A stretch of 10,034 bases of DNA from Desulfuromonadaceae bacterium GWC2_58_13. Lineage in GTDB: Bacteria; Desulfobacterota; Desulfuromonadia; Desulfuromonadales; Trichloromonadaceae. Positions 8,723 to 10,034 of the stretch are shown here, piece after piece (position 1 is the stretch's first letter; each line of letters opens with the position of its first letter). Position numbers and translations under genes: made by a program. The stretch is from the NCBI GenBank assembly GCA_001825565.1, contig MHXM01000171.1, positions 1,097-11,130 of the forward strand, read 5' to 3'. The notes beneath the pieces are model-generated. The model did not search any database, was not told the origin of the DNA, and saw only the letters and a program-made list of their open reading frames with translations.

Positions 8723-9865
8723 TTACCGGGGGGAGCCGGTGGCTACCAGCAGGGCCAGCAGACCGTCGACCTGGGCTGGCGTGGGGTGGATTCCGGCGGT
8801 CGGCAGTCCGACCAGGCGGCGATAGTCGGCGCCCTCCGAGCGTTGACTGGAAATCCGCAAAGCGTCCAGGCCGCCGCGAGGCGGCAGGGTCAGGGTTAGA
8901 GAATTTTTGCCCCGCTCAAGGAAAACCGATCCGAGAGGGAGAGTTTGAAGATAGGTCGCCGGCGAAGCTTCCAGTAACTGCCGGTTATTCAACATAGCCG
9001 TGATTGGTGTTTCCGCCGCGCCCCGGAGACTGAGCGCGTAAATTCCGGAGGTCGGTACGGTAAAGGCCATTTGAACGGTGGCCGGAACGGTACCGGCGCG
9101 AAGCCAACTGCCGCCGCTCGGTTCGCCGAGGTGACGAATGTCGGTGATCTGGGCGCCGACGACATTCGACGAGGTTTCCGCTTCGATTAGGGTGCTATCG
9201 GGCAAGGGAGGGAGTAAGGGTTCCAGTCCGAGAACCTGGGCCGCCGTAACGGCCAGAATATCGAGGCTGACCGGATGATCGAGTTCCCAACCCGCCAAAG
9301 GTGAGATCGCGGCCAGGTCGGGCGCCTGTAATTCCAGGTAATCGAAACCACCGTCGGGAGGGAGTTGGATGCGGACTTCTTGCAGGCCGGCGGCAAGTTG
9401 GATCCGTCCCAGGTCGATCCGAGTGAATGCCTGGCCGCCATCCGCGTTAAGGGTCTGCCCGGAAATGCTGACCAGATGTCCAGGCCGGCGCACCGCAACA
9501 CTGAGGCGATAGGTGCCACTCAGCGGCAGCATAAACCGCAGGTTGGCCACGGTGCTGGTCGCCAGACCGCTCAGCCAGCCCTCTCCGCTGAAGTTGCCAA
9601 AGGTCCGGAAGCGTTTGACCGAAACGGCATCCGTGGGTTGAAAGGCATTTTCCCCTTCGACCCGTACCTGTCGTCGACCACTGAGGATGTTGAGATAATC
9701 GCTGTCTTCGGGAGTGTCGGGCAGGCCGAATGACCAACCCATGGCGGTTACCAGGTTGGCCATCCATTGTCTCTGGGTCGGCGGAACGACTTCATTGCCG
9801 GCCAAGGCCGATCCCGCCAAAACAATTCCGGTCAGAACAACGGTCAGAATGGATGATAATTTCAA
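8723..9865 (-). CDS. Secreted protein with two tandem carbohydrate-binding-like beta-sandwich modules; function unknown
   Basis: I do not recognise this 380-residue protein as a named family. Residues 1-22 form a Sec signal peptide ending ALA before Gly23. The mature part holds an internal duplication: module 1 (about 67-180) and module 2 (about 226-340) share GEGWLSG versus GGSWLRA, LPLSGTYRLSV versus VPTSGIYALSL, and LPPDGGFDYLEL versus LPPRGGLDALRI. The pattern resembles galactose-binding/CBM6-35-type domains that begin with an acidic 'EAE' strand (here VEGEN and IEAET). After each module comes a similar segment with a conserved His-Pro and a helix (190-213 and 350-376); another helix precedes module 1 (30-47). 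No catalytic domain or membrane anchor is visible. The start is TTG at 9865, with a full Shine-Dalgarno AGGAGGT (9871-9877) 5 nt upstream. It is followed by comEC after 8 nt, so the two are probably one operon. Confidence 0.8.
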   Translation of the reverse strand: MKLSSILTVVLTGIVLAGSALAGNEVVPPTQRQWMANLVTAMGWSFGLPDTPEDSDYLNILSGRRQVRVEGENAFQPTDAVSVKRFRTFGNFSGEGWLSGLATSTVANLRFMLPLSGTYRLSVAVRRPGHLVSISGQTLNADGGQAFTRIDLGRIQLAAGLQEVRIQLPPDGGFDYLELQAPDLAAISPLAGWELDHPVSLDILAVTAAQVLGLEPLLPPLPDSTLIEAETSSNVVGAQITDIRHLGEPSGGSWLRAGTVPATVQMAFTVPTSGIYALSLRGAAETPITAMLNNRQLLEASPATYLQTLPLGSVFLERGKNSLTLTLPPRGGLDALRISSQRSEGADYRRLVGLPTAGIHPTPAQVDGLLALLVATGSPR

Positions 9866-10034
9866 TCTGAACCTCCTGCCATTACATCAAAAGATGGCCG
9901 AAAGGTTAACACAGGCGACCGGCTTTGCAAAGCTTCCTCTGGCGTGAAAAAGGCCGGCTGGAAAAGGTTTTCTGCGCTTCGGGATAGCGCTTGTCGCAGG
10001 TCGGGGAATGAGGCCCGGTCTGCCGCGGTTTGGC
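9862..10034 (-). CDS. Possible C-terminal end of an unrecognised upstream gene
   Basis: One minus-strand frame is open from the right edge for 56 codons and stops at a TGA (9862-9864) that overlaps the TTG start of the next gene, the usual geometry of coupled genes. The translation reads like a real protein end (for example ENLFQPAFFTPEEA, then FRPSFDVMAGGSD). The other two frames are also largely open but give very basic, shadow-like sequences. No function can be assigned. The alternative is that this is simply an upstream non-coding region. The stretch also contains a 12-bp palindrome GCTTTGCAAAGC (9922-9933), which I consider chance. Confidence 0.4.
   Translation of the reverse strand, partial: QTAADRASFPDLRQALSRSAENLFQPAFFTPEEALQSRSPVLTFRPSFDVMAGGSD

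Noticed and set aside
9922..9933. 12-bp palindrome GCTTTGCAAAGC
   Set aside because: No promoter elements around it and it lies within a possible coding tail; probably chance.

Overview
This window looks like ordinary chromosomal core DNA from a Gram-negative, high-GC bacterium. It most resembles the Desulfuromonadales/Geobacterales (Desulfobacterota); that assignment is inferred from the character of the proteins (monomeric isocitrate dehydrogenase, a Cys-rich HisRS, a non-discriminating-type AspRS, DUF4398/LysM lipoprotein) and not from any search. Every gene I can support lies on the minus strand, so transcription runs from the right end of the window to the left. I found no tRNA, rRNA, CRISPR array, insertion sequence or attachment site.

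In transcription order: (1) the tail of an unrecognised gene running in from the right edge (9862-10034); (2) a secreted protein with two copies of a beta-sandwich, carbohydrate-binding-like module (8723-9865, TTG start); (3) comEC, the DNA-uptake channel (6354-8714), 8 bases after it; (4) a response regulator/diguanylate cyclase (4926-6299) with its own possible promoter overlapping the comEC stop; (5) hisS, histidyl-tRNA synthetase (3482-4744, GTG start), preceded by a leader containing a long hairpin close to the predicted 5' end of the mRNA; (6) aspS, aspartyl-tRNA synthetase (1594-3381, TTG start), with a near-consensus promoter in the hisS-aspS gap; (7) a lipoprotein with DUF4398-like and LysM domains (782-1507), separated from aspS by a perfect 10-bp hairpin; (8) icd, monomeric NADP-dependent isocitrate dehydrogenase, whose first 197 codons are in the window (1-592, running off the left edge), with a 15-bp perfect palindrome over its predicted -10 box.

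The genes form several transcription units rather than one pathway: an envelope/DNA-uptake pair (2-3, perhaps with 1), a c-di-GMP signalling gene, two aminoacyl-tRNA synthetases, an envelope lipoprotein and a TCA-cycle enzyme. I do not see a clearly new multi-gene system. The points most worth following up are the palindromic operator on icd, the AspRS residues predicting tRNA-dependent Asn-tRNA synthesis, the unnamed tandem-module secreted protein next to comEC, and the hisS leader hairpin.
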